Below the pieces are notes generated by a model. That model worked only from the letters and a program-made list of their open reading frames with translations, was not told the DNA's origin and made no database searches. DNA of 64,000 bases. Origin: Chaetomium olivaceum. Taxonomy: Eukaryota > Ascomycota > Sordariomycetes > Sordariales > Chaetomiaceae. Positions 31,598 to 43,635 of the stretch are shown here, one piece after another; position 1 is the first letter of the stretch, and every line of letters begins with the position of its first letter. The stretch lies in assembly GCA_039881045.1 (NCBI GenBank), contig JAYWVB010000032.1, forward strand, positions 62,001-126,000, given 5' to 3'. Position numbers and translations under genes: made by a program.

Positions 31598-33040
31598 ATG
31601 CCATACCCCAAGACCGCCATCGTCGTAAGTTATGCCTGCCATGGGCTACCTTTCTTTTCCGAAGGAACACCATTTTACCGCCATGCGTTGCTGACACAGC
31701 GGGGCCCTGGCGGTTTAGATTGGCGGGTCGATTGCTGGCCTTCTTCAGGGACTCCAACTCAAGCGCAACGGGGTCAATGTCACGATTCTCGAGCAGGACC
31801 CTTCGCACGACCGCCACAGCCATGGATCCGGCGTCCAAATTGGGCCCAGTGTGTTTGCCCTGCTCAACAAGTACGACGTAACCGGCCGGCCATCCGCCAT
31901 CCCAGGTCACTTCCTCAGCGTCGCCTGGCGCAAGCACCTTCGCATAATCAACCACCCTGCCCCGCGCCATATGAGCAACTGGGGCACCCTGTATCTTATT
32001 CTGCGCGCGAACTTTGATGGAAAGACGTCGGATATGATGCCAGACTCACCCCCGTCAAGTGAGGGAGACGGGAAAGTTGCGTATCGCGCCGGAAAGCGCG
32101 CCGTAGGGCTGGCTTACAGCAAGCAGAATGGTATTGTTAACGTCGAGTTTGAGGACGTAAACTCCGGCGAGAGGGACACCATCAGTGCTGAGATGGTCAT
32201 TGCCGCCGATGGTGTGCACTCCACTGTGAGGAAGATTCTGCACGTTCCGTCCGAGAAGAGGTACTCCGGGTACATTGTCTGGCGCGGCACGGTACCGGAA
32301 CGCCTGCTGTCGCCCGAGACAGTTCAGTACTTCTCCGACCGCCTGAACTTCTCCCTCATGAAGGGGACATATTGTATTAGGTGAGTCGCTCCTGTGTCTT
32401 CTTTCAAAAGTAGCCGTGGCCATCCACGTTCTTTGACTGATAGCTTTGAAATAAGCTATACCATCCCCACCGAAACTGGCCACGTTGAACCCGGCGAACG
32501 GCTTCTCAACTGGGTGTGGTATTTTTCAGTGGCGGATGGCTCGCCCGAAATGGACGACATCTTCACCGACACCAACGGCAGGATGCACACTAGCACTCTG
32601 CCACAGGGCCTTGTGAAGCCGGATCTTTGGACCCGTCAGAAGGACCGGTATCTGGAACAGATGATCCCCCCGCTTGCCGAGATCATTGACAAGACGCCGC
32701 AGCCGTTTATCTCCAAGGTAGCGGATTTGGATGGCACCGACCATCCGTCAAGCTTCTTCGACGGTCGCCTGGTCCTCGTTGGAGACGCATATAACGCCTT
32801 CCGGTCCCATCTAGGCATGGCGTCGGAACAGGCAGCCCGCCACTGCTGGCAGATGGATCGGGTTTGGCGGGGGGAATTACGCAGGAGGAGCGGGACCGGG
32901 AGGCTGCGTTGTATGCTAAGCGGTTCATCTTGTTGAATCGATTTATCGGTTTGATGGGAATGGAACTGTGGCTTCAGCTTTTCAGGACGGTGGTTAGCTA
33001 CGTTTGGTTGATGGTGAGGCATTTTCTGGGATTTGTGTGA
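31598..33040 (+). CDS. FAD-dependent monooxygenase (aromatic-ring hydroxylase type); one 1-base frameshift near the end
   Basis: Uses FAD and NAD(P)H to hydroxylate a small, probably aromatic, substrate. Exons 31598-31624, 31719-32380 and 32456-33040. The first junction builds the dinucleotide-binding motif 'TAIV|IGGSIAGLLQGLQLKRNG' with 'VTILEQDP'. The second FAD motif is 'VIAADGVHSTVRKIL' and the third 'GRLVLVGDAYNAFRSHLG'. At a six-G run (32869-32874) the frame slips; one extra G continues 'GITQEERDREAALYAKRF' to TGA at 33038-33040 and makes the exons sum to 425 codons. Without it the protein ends at 32936 with a foreign tail. The closest family I recognise is the 2,6-dihydroxypyridine 3-monooxygenase-like group. 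Probably a tailoring enzyme of the decayed metabolite locus. Confidence 0.85.
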
Positions 33041-36000
33041 CAAGGACACTTTCGAGTAGGTAGGTATGTAGGTACCTAGGTACTTATTTCAATCAAAGCT
33101 AGGAACTTCAGACTTTGGACGCGCGAATCCGGTGGCCCAAAGCAACATGAATGCTAGTGATTAGTGACTCCAGAAAGTCAACAGCAGATGTGGTGAACTG
33201 TTGCCCTATCTATGCGAAAATGGATAAGGCCTTCTTCATCATGAACTGGAATGGATTCCCTCACTGGAGACTGCATCAAAGCGTTAAAGTACGCCGGTAA
33301 TAGACCACCCCGCAGGACTTAAAGGCTACGGATCACATGGCATAGTAAAAATGGAAGAATGTTAACCCAACCACCGTTCAACTCCTCATGACACTCTTTC
33401 TCCATTGCCTCTCTCTATTTCATCCCACTGACAAAGCCTCTCCTACCTTGTACAAACTCGGAAGTGACACACCGAAACACTTCACCTTCGTCAATCCCTT
33501 CGTTCAAAACACTCCGCTGCGGGAGCGCATACTGAGTCTGCAGGTCCCGGTACTTCCCGCCAACCTTCATATGCGACCTAGATTTTCAGGGGTGCCAACC
33601 GGGCTCCTCAACGAAGAAGATTAACATGCGGCTGGGAATGCCGTAGGCTTAGATATAAGCCGGCAGTGCTTTGGTATCGTTACCCACCAAGCCGTCAACG
33701 AAAATCGGGGCTGCTATCGCCTTTCACCGTGGCGTTGAACGCCGGTACCAAGATTGCGCCATCGGTGATCGGCGCCACGAGGTGTTGGCCATAACACCCA
33801 ACTAACCATGATCTTAGACAGCAGCTAGGTCCTTTTCATGGACGGCTTTTCTGCACACGACTAGAAGTCGGAGAAATCCACATGTCCTTTTCAGACACTC
33901 TACATCCAGAGGCGCCCAAAATCCTAAAGTCATTCGGGTCCTCACCTGGATGGTGCATATTGCAAAGTTTGTCTTCACATTCTAGGACTCACCTCTCCAC
34001 GCGGATAACCAGCGCCATCACGTCCTTGGCTATCATCAGGGCTATTGCCGGATACGTTACTTGGGCGGAGTAGCATATCCCCGTCTATCTCCGTGTTCCA
34101 AGGACACAGAGCCGTTACCCAAAGCAGGATATCTGCGGACCCTCCGATCCTCTGACGCTGGGGCATGCATGACGTCGGTTTTTTATTCAGTACAACGCCA
34201 TTTATACATGCTGAAACTCCGATGGGCTAGGCCACCCAACTACAGGGAAAGCACCGGAGACGTTACATGCTTCAGACATGCCCCCCGAGCTACGATTTCT
34301 AGCACGTGTTGTGCAACCAGAGTTCTCGACGACATACATTGGCCGGCTGTATCATGCCTCACTGACAGGTATTTCGGCAGTCGACCTGATTTTTATTTAC
34401 AGCACGGTCTTGTAATAGGCCTTGTGGGTTGGGGACGGTATGGCGCTTTGAGGCAACGCTGATGCAAACATGGTGGAATAACGTATGCCTGTTCACAGTT
34501 CCCTCTTAAGTACCATGTATTGTCCAGCTCGAATTACTTAAAACTGCAGTCAAAAAGCCTCCTAATGGCGTGACAGCTGCCGTGATCACGTCTATCGCCT
34601 GGTCTTGGACACTTCATGACCTGAGAACATACGGACCATTGGTTTCTAAACAAGAAGGAGGAATATATTTCTCCACTGATTAACTTACCCCCTGAAACAG
34701 ATGCGAATTCCATACAGCTTTGCGCTGTTTATTGTCGGGACCTGTTGCGGTCCCCGAACATAACTCGAGGGTGAATACTGTGCGACGGCACCGGTTTCCA
34801 ACTTCGGGCTTGGAGGAGGCTGTTGGTCCATAATGCATGGGAACCAGGAGTCAAAAAGGCATCACAGAACCCGGAAAATTGACGATTTTGGCCCATTTTG
34901 TGAACGGTTTAAACAGAGGTGTAATTATGATACCTTTATTGGGAGCGGGCTCTTCATCATACCTATTCTCCTTCGCCTCGAAATACGTTGTTTACTCTTG
35001 AACTAGATGTTTGACCTGATGTCTCCTTTTTTTGTCCGGTGCCAACCCAATTAGCCAAGCTTGTGCCAAACGTCCGAGAACACACCGATCGAGACCAACA
35101 ACAGAGTCGAGTCAGACGGATAGAGCACCATGTGCCAAATAATGAATACACAGTTTGAGACGCTGCCGGGATGCATATGCTATAACGGAGAAGTTATCCG
35201 TAACAGGCTATGATGTTCCAGGTTTTTTCGGTCGGAAGCTCGCTAAATTGGGTTTGTGGCTCGTCAGCTGATGGGTCAGCCGAAACACGGGCTGTCTGCC
35301 TCATGAGTCTGCCTTCTCATTGTATGCCCGGATAAACTCGTTTCCAACTTGGCTCCCAAGCGAGAGCGATTCGGATGCCTCATTAAGAAGTACCTGGTGA
35401 CCGCCCTTACACCATTCTCGTTATTCTCTCTTCACACACTCCAAAAGAAAAGGTTCCCGTTAGCCAACAGCATACGAAGCTGTCTCAATAATATGGGTGT
35501 CCTCACTTCAGCTGTAAGTTTTGACTTGCAACCAAGGTCAAGCCCCACCCTATTCTCCCGACCCAGTCTCATCAGTCCCAACTAGTGGAACAAGACCGTC
35601 GATGGTCTCGGGAAGTTTCTCATGCTTCTCATGAACGTCACAGGTAAGCTACAAGCATTCTTCTTACAGGCGATACGCTGAGCAACAGCTCAAAGAGTGG
35701 AAATCTGTTAATTTGTTCTGGTCTAATATGATTTCTGCTGCTAGCCATCACACATGCTACTGACTCCGGCACGGTTGATGCCGTGCCGTACAACTTTCCC
35801 GAGCAATCGAGGCGTTCTGGCAAGGGATCTGCGACTGCACAGAACGGTGACGGCGAGAGTGTCTGGACGCACGAACCTCCCAGCAAGCACCATTCGAAGT
35901 AGAGGAACGGTATTTTGGTAGAGATGCATGTTAGCGATGCCGTGGTCATTCTAGTTCCTTTCTAGCGGAGAATTGACACTTGTATACTTACATAAGGCAC

Positions 36001-37321
36001 CTCAGACGGGCTGTTTATTTCCTGCCGCATTTGCATTCTGGACATTCACCCCTGTGTTCTCGGATTATCCTGATGCTTGGAAAAGCAAAGGCTTATCACC
36101 CCTACTGAAAGCCCTCCTTCAGCGCTGCATTACGACTCTTACTGTTCTAACTTTCAGTTACGAGACATTTGCGGGAGATCACCTTTATAGAGGTTGAATA
36201 TGCGTTCTTCTGTCTCCAGTTGGCCGATATCTTCGAGAATACACGAAGTCTCATTGTACCAGTCTGTTATTCGCTGGCTTTCGCCGCCGCCCAGACAATT
36301 TACTTGGTATTACCTCTGTTCTCAAAGCTCGCCATATCCGTAGGGCCTGTACAGATCTGTACAACCCCTTCGTAAGCCCAAAGCCTTATTCATGCCATGC
36401 TGCAAACCAACATTGAGGTTATAGTTGCCTACGGTATATGTAGTGTAAAAATGGGAGGTTCAAGTAAGATATTGACCGCCGTGCAAAGATGAAAATAAGG
36501 GCTACGCACTAGGCATTAGGTGTATAAGGGGTGACGTAGATGGATAAATACCTGTTAATAGGAGACGAAGAATATCAAAAGACAGGCTATCATGAAGGAC
36601 AAAATAAGTAATATTAAACAAAGAATAGTTATTAAATATTATTTTATTATTTCCTACACCGATATGCCCTGGGACGCGCCGGTCCTTCTACTGCTATTTA
36701 CAAAGGGAACCGTACCGTATAGGCCGGATAAAAACCTCTGTCTACCACTTTGAGACAACAATCTGTGAATCCGTCATACTGCAAAAGAAAGGAGGCCCTT
36801 TGCCGGCCTCCGTGCCCTCTAGCCCTCCCCATCCACTGTTTCTAGCTCCAGCCTTCTGGCTAGGCTATACTCCAGTAGCCGGCCAGAGTCCATCAGCCAG
36901 CCAAGGACCTTCCTAACAAATCTTCTGCTCCGGGCACCTACTCCCCGTAATACGGTTTGTAGGTCCCGATGTGACCGAATCTCTCTGCCGTCCCACGGCC
37001 TTTGTAACGGCGGAGAATATTAAATAAGAAACATTGAAGAATATCTTTCTCGAGTTCATATAAGGTGGTATTGAAAAGAATGACTCATAGTAAATAAAAT
37101 TGCTGGCGTCGCTTCGTTCGTCAGTCGCGCGGCCCTTCGCTACGCTACGGGGCGCTTTCCTTCCTCTCTCCCGCTCCTGGCAATTTTCCTGTCCCTCTCC
37201 GGAGGACAATCGAGCTAATTTATTGTTATTAAGTACGGGAGAGACGAAGCGCCAATATCTGTCCGGAGTCCAATATTGTTCGGCCAAACTGCTTGCTATT
37301 TTCTACATGCTTAATTCGTAG
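33041..37321. other. 4.3 kb gene-poor region
   Basis: No coding sequence can be supported on either strand; all frames are short and without motifs. Notable content: a palindromic 'gtacctaggtac' at 33072-33083 just downstream of the monooxygenase, a strongly AT-rich stretch at about 36590-36655, and a hairpin 'ggaggccc..ccggcctcc' at 36790-36811. The last 700 bases are probably the non-coding 3' side of the Helitron-like element whose helicase begins at 37322. Confidence 0.5.
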
Positions 37322-38085
37322 TCACACATAACTCTCCGTATCGCTCGCTTCCGCGTTGCTTGGTCGGTATAGCGGCTCTAGCAACCTAGCCTTCCAACGC
37401 CTCTCGTAGTCCGCCAGCTTCCTCTGCATCGCAGCAGTCGGCGGGTCCCGGTTCACTCGGCTTCGGTCGAATGGTACGTCGAACATCACCCCGTCCAGCC
37501 TCGACGCCCGGGAGACGGCCACGTATGACAACCCGGAAGCGAACTCGCGCTCCGAGATGTCGCACACCACCTTGGGCAGCGTGATCCCCTGGGACTTGTG
37601 CACCGTGATAGCGTACGCGACCACTAGGGGGAACTGTGTGCGGCTGCACGTCTTGTTCTTCAGGGTGAAGTCTTGCCTCACCCGCAGGATCGGGACCACC
37701 AACCTGCCCTGCCCGTCCCGAAGCTCCACGTCTCTTGTGTAGTACGGCGGCCCCGTATGCTTCCCGAGGGCCACCATGATGACCAACGGCGGATCCCGCA
37801 GGGGGTCCGCCCCTTCCGCCCAGCCGATATCGGGTACCGTGCCTTGGGCGCCGTTCACCAGGCCCACCGGGTTCCAGATATTCCTGGTCAACGTCACTCT
37901 GGCGCCGATGCATACCGGGAAGCGGCTCGACAGGTTGCCGGCGTCTTTCGACTCGGCCTTACTTGCCCCGTCGCCTTGGTGGGTAGCCTCTACGTAGAGG
38001 GCCGGAGAGTTCAGGTCGACCATGTGGTCATGATTATAAGACCGCACCTTTTCTCTCGTCGGATAAATGCGTACGGCGTTCGCGA
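37322..38085 (-). mobile_element. Helitron-type PIF1-like helicase, C-terminal fragment
   Basis: Read leftward from about 38085, the frame encodes 'FANAVRIYPTREKVRSYNHD', 'CIGARVTLTRNIWNPVGLVN' and 'GAQGTVPDIGW', then the helicase motifs 'FPLVVAYAITVHKSQGITL' (PIF1 motif V) and 'GLSYVAVSRASRLDGVMFD' (motif VI), ending TGA at 37322. This is the last quarter of the helicase domain found in fungal Helitron transposons. The Rep domain and Walker A/B are missing because homology ends abruptly where chitinase homology on the opposite strand begins. No frame lesion within the fragment. A chromosomal PIF1-like helicase is less likely because of the truncation and setting. Confidence 0.75.
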
Positions 38086-38087
38086 AA

Positions 38088-41000
38088 CCGGCTTGTAGTT
38101 CTACGGCAAGCCCGCGCTGCAGCGCTGCAACCAGACGGTGCTCTTTGACACTTCGATCCACGTTCCTGTTGACGCGCCCGAGACCCACGTCACCTTTCAA
38201 GCCTGCACGGCCTCGGAAGTGGACACACAGCAGCCCATCGCCTACAATGGCGCTCCGTTTGCCTTTGAAGAGCCGGGAGCCCCTAGCCCAAGCGAGGACC
38301 GTCGGCGGGACGGATCGTCGTTGGCGGTCAATGGCTGCCTCGCGGGAGCCTCGACATATCGCAACACTACCGAGGCCGTTTTTCAACGCTGGAGCCTCGG
38401 CGACGGGAGCACGGCAGCGGATAATATGATCCTCTCGGCAATTACCGAACTTGAATCATGGCTGGCATCCGAAAACGACTGTAGCTCCTCCATTATGTGA
38501 GTAACTCCCCGAGTGTTTGGGGCATCAAGACCCGGGGTACCACCCAGCTGACTTACATTATCATTAGGCTCGCTCTGTCAGGAGACGCGGTAGTGGGACT
38601 CTATGTTGGCGCTGAGATTCACAAGCCGAGTGTGACGGGGCTGATCTAGATGTTCGCCGACTCGGTGAAGCAAAGCCCCGTAGCAGAGCGGTCAGCCCTC
38701 GAGGTGTGCCACAACCAGATACCCAAAACATGATTCTTTGGCATGTTTGCCGACGCGCGCGGTAACATCTCGTCGGTACAAGACGCCCTGTACGGCTGGA
38801 GTGAGGCCCGCTGCTTGAGCGGCGCCGACGAGGCCCAGGTCCGAGACAATGTGGACATGGTCATGGTCAAGGCGACCGACGTCCTGGTTGTGCTCGGCTT
38901 GGTGTCGGGCTTCGGCTAGAAAGGAGAACCGTAGGCGCTTAAACGTGACCTCGCCGCGGGTGCCCTGCGCCTCGCTCCACGAGCGGACTGCCGGGCCATC
39001 CAGGTCGTGGCCGGAGACGGCTGCTGGTCTCTTGCCGAGCGCTGTAGTATTTCCCAGACCGATCTCGGAAACTACAACAAAGGGGTGTCCAACTTCTGCA
39101 ACTCCCTCAAGCCCGGGTAGTATGTTTGCTGCTCGAGCGGAACCCTACCGGACTGTAAGTATATTGTCCTCCCTCTGTTTGCTTGGGGAGTTCGTACTAT
39201 GCTTACCAATGGCCTGGCTAGTGTCACCAAAGCCGAACGCCGACGGTTCTTGCGCCTCATACAGCATTGTTAAGGACGACAACTGCCGATATCGCCGCCA
39301 AATACTCCCTGACCATAGACCGGATCAACGAGCTTAACAAAAATACTTGGGGCTGGGTGGGCTGTAGCGCCATCCAGCTAGACCAGAAGATCTGCCTCTC
39401 GACCGGGTCCCCGCCGATGCCCGCCGCTATGACTGGGGCCCGGTGCGGGCCTCAGAAGGAGGGTACGCAGCCGCCTGCGAGCGGGGTGGCGCTTAAGGAC
39501 CTGAACCCATGCCCGCTCAATGTCTGCTGCAACGTCTGGGGCCAGTGCGGCACGACGGAGGATTTCTGCACCGAGGCGCCCGCCGATACAGGTGCGCCGG
39601 GGACGTTGCAGCCGGGCAAGAACGGGTGCATCTCCAACTGCGACATGAGCATCACCAACAACGCGGTGCCCCCTGCGTCGTTTGCCCGCGTGGCTTACTT
39701 CGAGGCCTGGAACGCAAACCGCCGGTGCTTGAACATGGACGTTACCAAGATCGATACAACCAAGTTCACGCATATCCACTTCGCCTTTGGCAGCATCACG
39801 CCCGATTACAAAATTGACGTAAGCGCGGTGCAGACCTAGTTCGACCTTATGAAGTCCATGACCGGCATCAAACGCATTATATCGTTTGGCGGCTGGGCAT
39901 TCTCGACCGAAGCGCCGACTTACAACATCTTCCGCGCGGGCGTGACGGCTGAGAACCGTGCCCTGCTCGCCACCAACGTCTACAACTTTGTCATGGAGCA
40001 CGGCCTGGATGGCGTCGACTTTGACTGGGAGTACCCTGCTGCCCCGGATCTTCCCATCATCCCGCCCGGCCATACCCAAGAGGGACTGGACTATCTCGAG
40101 TTCCTCAGGGCGGTCAAGCGAAGGCTGAGAGCCAAGTCTGTCTCCATCGCCGCGCCAGCCTCGTACTGGTACCTGATGGGGTACCCGATGAAGGACATTG
40201 GCGCCGTTGTGGACTATGTCGTGACCTACGACCTCCACGGGTAGTGGGACTACGGTAACAAGTGGGCCAGCGATGGATGGATTGAAGGCAACTGTCTTCG
40301 CTCCCACGTCAACCTGACCGAGACGACCAACGCGCTCGCCATGATCACCGGCGCTGGGATTTCGGCCAACAAGGTCTTTGTCGGGGTGACGAGCTACGGC
40401 CGGAGCTTCAGGATGGCCCAGGAAGGGTGCTTTGGAGACATGTGCAGGTTCCTGGGCGCGGGTCCCGAAGGCAAGACGTCCCTGCCGCCGCCAAGGGGCT
40501 CTGTACGGACACGGCTGGTTATCTGGCCAACGCCGAGATCCGCGAGATCATCGACTTGGCCCAGGAGCCCGACAGCGGCTACACGGCCATGACATACTAC
40601 AACCACGCCTCGAACTCGGACGTCCTGGTCTACGACAAGCTGGAGTGGGTGTCGTACATAACCGACACCACCAAGGAGACCAGGACCAACTGGTACAAGA
40701 GCCTCAATTTTGGAGGCGTGTCGGATTGGGCCGTGGATCTGGATCGCGACTGGGGAGGCGCTGGTGTCGGCAGTGGCGACGACGAAGACACAAGCGGTCT
40801 GTTCTGCGATCCCGAAATCCACTATGACAGTCTCGAGGCCCTGGAAGCGGCCGCAGACACCGTCACCCACGGGCTGCCACGTCATCTACGCCCTAGATGT
40901 CCTCCAAGGGATGCTCGAGACGGCCGTGTCCACGTACAACGATGTCAATAACGGATACGACTCCAAGTTCGATGTTACCGCCGCTATATGGAGAATTCTC

Positions 41001-41944
41001 TGCCATACCAGCTCCAGCGGTGGGCACACTGGAGTGGATCCTACGACGGGTCCGAAAACTTTTTCGGCCTGGGCCAGCAGTACTTTAACTGCAAGTTCGA
41101 CGGCAACGGGAAGAACTACGAGGGGCCGTGCCCGGTGCCTGACGACGTAACCGGCAACTGGCACGTGGGCTACTGGGACCTGGAGATGACGCTGCGGGAC
41201 TCGGACGGGTTCGACGCCGCCCTGGCCGACCTCGGCATCGACCGGGAGTGGGTCGAGCTTGGCAAGCACGTCGAGGAGACGCCGTGCATACCGACGTCCG
41301 GTGGCACGGGTGCGTGCCAGCCCTTCGAACTGACCATCCAGGGCTACCCCAAGATGAAGGCGGACTGGGAAGCGCCGAACCCCAAGGAGATCATGGACGA
41401 AGCAATGCCCAACCTTCCTAACCTGGAGATTGCGCTGATGACTGCAATGTGTGAGATTGGCCTTGGTACCTGGGAGGGAACCAACTCGGCTGTGGTCGAG
41501 GTGCTCTCCATGCCCATCTTGATGATGACCCAGGCAGTCGACGGCATGGCACAGGCGAAGAAGATTGGGGAGGACTGGGAGGCCGAGGAGAACAAGGACC
41601 TCATCCTCAACATCATCACCGCCGTGCTCTTTTTCGTTCCCGCCCTCGGCCAGTTCTCGGCGGCTGCCGCAGGCCTGGCGAGGCTAGCACGCGTATTTGC
41701 GGCCGTGGGGGGCATAAGCGGACTGGGCATGAGCATCGTCGACATCGTTGAAAACCCGGAGTCGGCACCGTTGGCCATTGCCGGCATGATGCTTGGCGGG
41801 AGAATCAGGACGCCGAGTGAATACGTTGCCGCGGCAGGGTTTAGGCGCGGCCTGAGCTCCGCCGTGAGGGAGGGCATGGGCGAGGTCTACAAGAAGAAGG
41901 ACCAGTCGTTGACCAATATTGTCAAGGTCTGCCGGAAGCAGTAG
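38088..41944 (+). pseudogene. GH18 subgroup-C (killer-toxin-type) chitinase pseudogene with LysM and CBM18 modules
   Basis: Domains in order: an N-terminal non-catalytic region ('CNQTVLFDTSIHVPVDAPET'), LysM 1 ('CRAIQVVAGDGCWSLAERC'), LysM 2 (about 39225-39410), a CBM18/hevein-like module ('NPCPLNVCCNVWGQCGTTED'), the GH18 barrel with 'HIHFAFGSI', 'IISFGGWAF' and the intact catalytic motif 'DGVDFDWEYP' (about 40010-40040), and the long C-terminal extension of this subgroup ending TAG at 41944. The secretion signal and true N-terminus are missing; homology starts at the helicase junction. Stops: TAG 38647, TGA 38731, TAG 38917, TAG 38932, TAG 39118, TAG 39837, TAG 40242. Several sit where the family has Gln, implying CAG to TAG. 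Frameshifts lie near 39280, 40490 and 40880. Such enzymes hydrolyse chitin and are linked to fungal-fungal antagonism. Not functional here. Confidence 0.85.
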
Positions 41945-42553
41945 TGAAGCGTAACACTAGACGCAAAGTTAATCTATGTATAGTGTTCACATCCCCGCAC
42001 TGCGAACCTGGAAGATGTACAGTTCAACCCTTGTTTGTTTGTTAGCGCGGGACTTTTAACCATTAATTATTCCCAGCTTCAAGGATAGAAAAAAAGGTAA
42101 TTAAGATGGAAAAGAAGGTGAAAATGATAACTGTGTCTCTCTCTCTTTTCTCTCATCTCCTTTTCTTTAGTTATTTCAGTTTTTTGAAAGAATATAGGAA
42201 GGAAAAGAAAAGGAAAAGAAAACAGAAAAGAAAAGGAGAAAGGGGTACAATGCTGACGATTCGCTCTCCCAAGGTCAGGCGCTAACGAACAAACAAGGGG
42301 GGGACTGTATGTTCCAAATTTAGCTTCCCCAAGGGACACCATTTTCAGCCACAGAGTAGGAGTGTCTAATGATGTCTGCCATTGCATACACCAGGTTACA
42401 TCAACCGCGAGGCCAAAGGCATGCATGGATCGTGTGTATTTATTTGTCAAGGGAGTCCTCCGCGTCAATCCCCCGCTTCCTTTCCCATTCTTAAGGTCCC
42501 GTTGACTGTCTGGTTCCAGCATGGTCAACCGCCCTCATCCAAACACTCGTACC
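41945..42553. other. Spacer between chitinase and DUF4360 pseudogenes
   Basis: Contains a purine-rich low-complexity stretch (about 42190-42240, GGAAAAGAAAA-type repeats). No gene on either strand. The promoter of the DUF4360 frame lies at its right end. Confidence 0.5.
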
Positions 42554-43194
42554 ATGTTTCTCACGCCGTCACAAACTCTCAGCTTCTTGCTGGCATTAAC
42601 CCCATCCGCAATCTCAGCAGCAATCCTCCCCCGACAGAACAATGTCACCGTCACCTCCGTATCGGCACAAGGCTCCGGCTGCCCCCAGGGCACAATGTCA
42701 TCGTCCATCAGCTTCGACAAAAACAACAGTAACCTTTGGCTTCGACGAGTTCCAGGCCTACATCGGGCCCGGCATTTCGCCTACAGAAAAGACCAAGACC
42801 TGTACCATCGCCCTGGCACTCAGCTACCCCCCGGGATCCACCTTCAAGATCACCGACGCCATCATACCACGGCTCTGCGCGGCTAGACACCTGGCTGAGC
42901 GCAGCCGTTCGTTCGTCGTACAGAATCACCAGCGACGAAGCGGGCAATAAGACTGCCCAGACACAGGTTAACATGGACGGGGAGCTGCTCGGGGTCTACA
43001 CGCGCAACGATACCATTCCGAGGGATTTAAGGATTGGGCCGCCCTGCGGACAGGGAGAAGCGGTAGTGCAGATTACGACCCGCGCTGCGGTGACGTCGAG
43101 GTCGTCGTCGGATTGGGGCAGCATAGATGGTGGGCCTGTGTTTTGGCTTTGGGTTCAGCAACTTGGTCTGGAATGGTCGGCGTGCGAGAGGTAG
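42554..43194 (+). pseudogene. DUF4360-family secreted protein, two frameshifts
   Basis: ATG at 42554 opens a signal peptide ('TLSFLLALTPSAISA') and the DUF4360 signature 'VTVTSVSAQGSGCPQGTMSS'. The frame then slips near 42725 at an A5 run, and homology continues in the next frame: 'TVTFGFDEFQAYIGPGISPT', 'KTCTIALALSYPPGSTFKIT'. A second slip near 42868 leads to 'YHGSARLDTWLSAAVRSSY' and 'GPPCGQGEAVVQITTRAAVT', ending TAG at 43194. Each slip corresponds to one surplus base. The family is secreted, cysteine-containing and of unknown function. It lies on the same strand as the chitinase pseudogene. Confidence 0.65.
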
Positions 43195-43635
43195 ATGCTG
43201 TCGCGGGCACGGGTTTGGTGTAGGGGTACATGCTTTTGGTTCCATGTCTCTACATGTTTCACTGGAAGCAGGTTTCCGTTCTTAGGGACATCAACAGATA
43301 TTTCAAGTTGGGTTTGTACCTAGTTGGTATTAGGTCGATCGCGGCTTAGTTCAAGACATATTCCGTTCTCAGCGAGAGATTCCTGGGTCCGGAACGATCA
43401 TGCTGCGTCGCTGGCCGACTTCCACGGCTGTGGGAGGTCTGGGCCCCGCGTCTGAGCCACGCTCTTGCTTGGCTGTTGGCCGCAATGTCAAAAAAAGGCA
43501 AGAGGTGGAACAATAAGGACTGCATCTTGACTTTAGTAAACATGGGTTTCGCTTTTTAACAGCCTCTGCTCACCTCGAGCGTCCCCTGTTCCCAAGTCTC
43601 TCTGTTATTTTACCAACACCGCTTCACCCGCCAAG
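43195..43635. other. Intergenic spacer
   Basis: No gene supported; likely 3' flank of the DUF4360 pseudogene and promoter of the DUF3632 frame. Confidence 0.5.

Noticed and set aside
36790..36811. Hairpin as the Helitron 3' terminal hairpin
   Set aside because: A GC-rich hairpin is present, but no CTRR end follows within about a dozen bases, so the terminus cannot be placed.
39378..40307. 309-codon open frame on the minus strand
   Set aside because: It is the complement of the chitinase GH18 and CBM18 coding region; the plus strand carries all conserved motifs.
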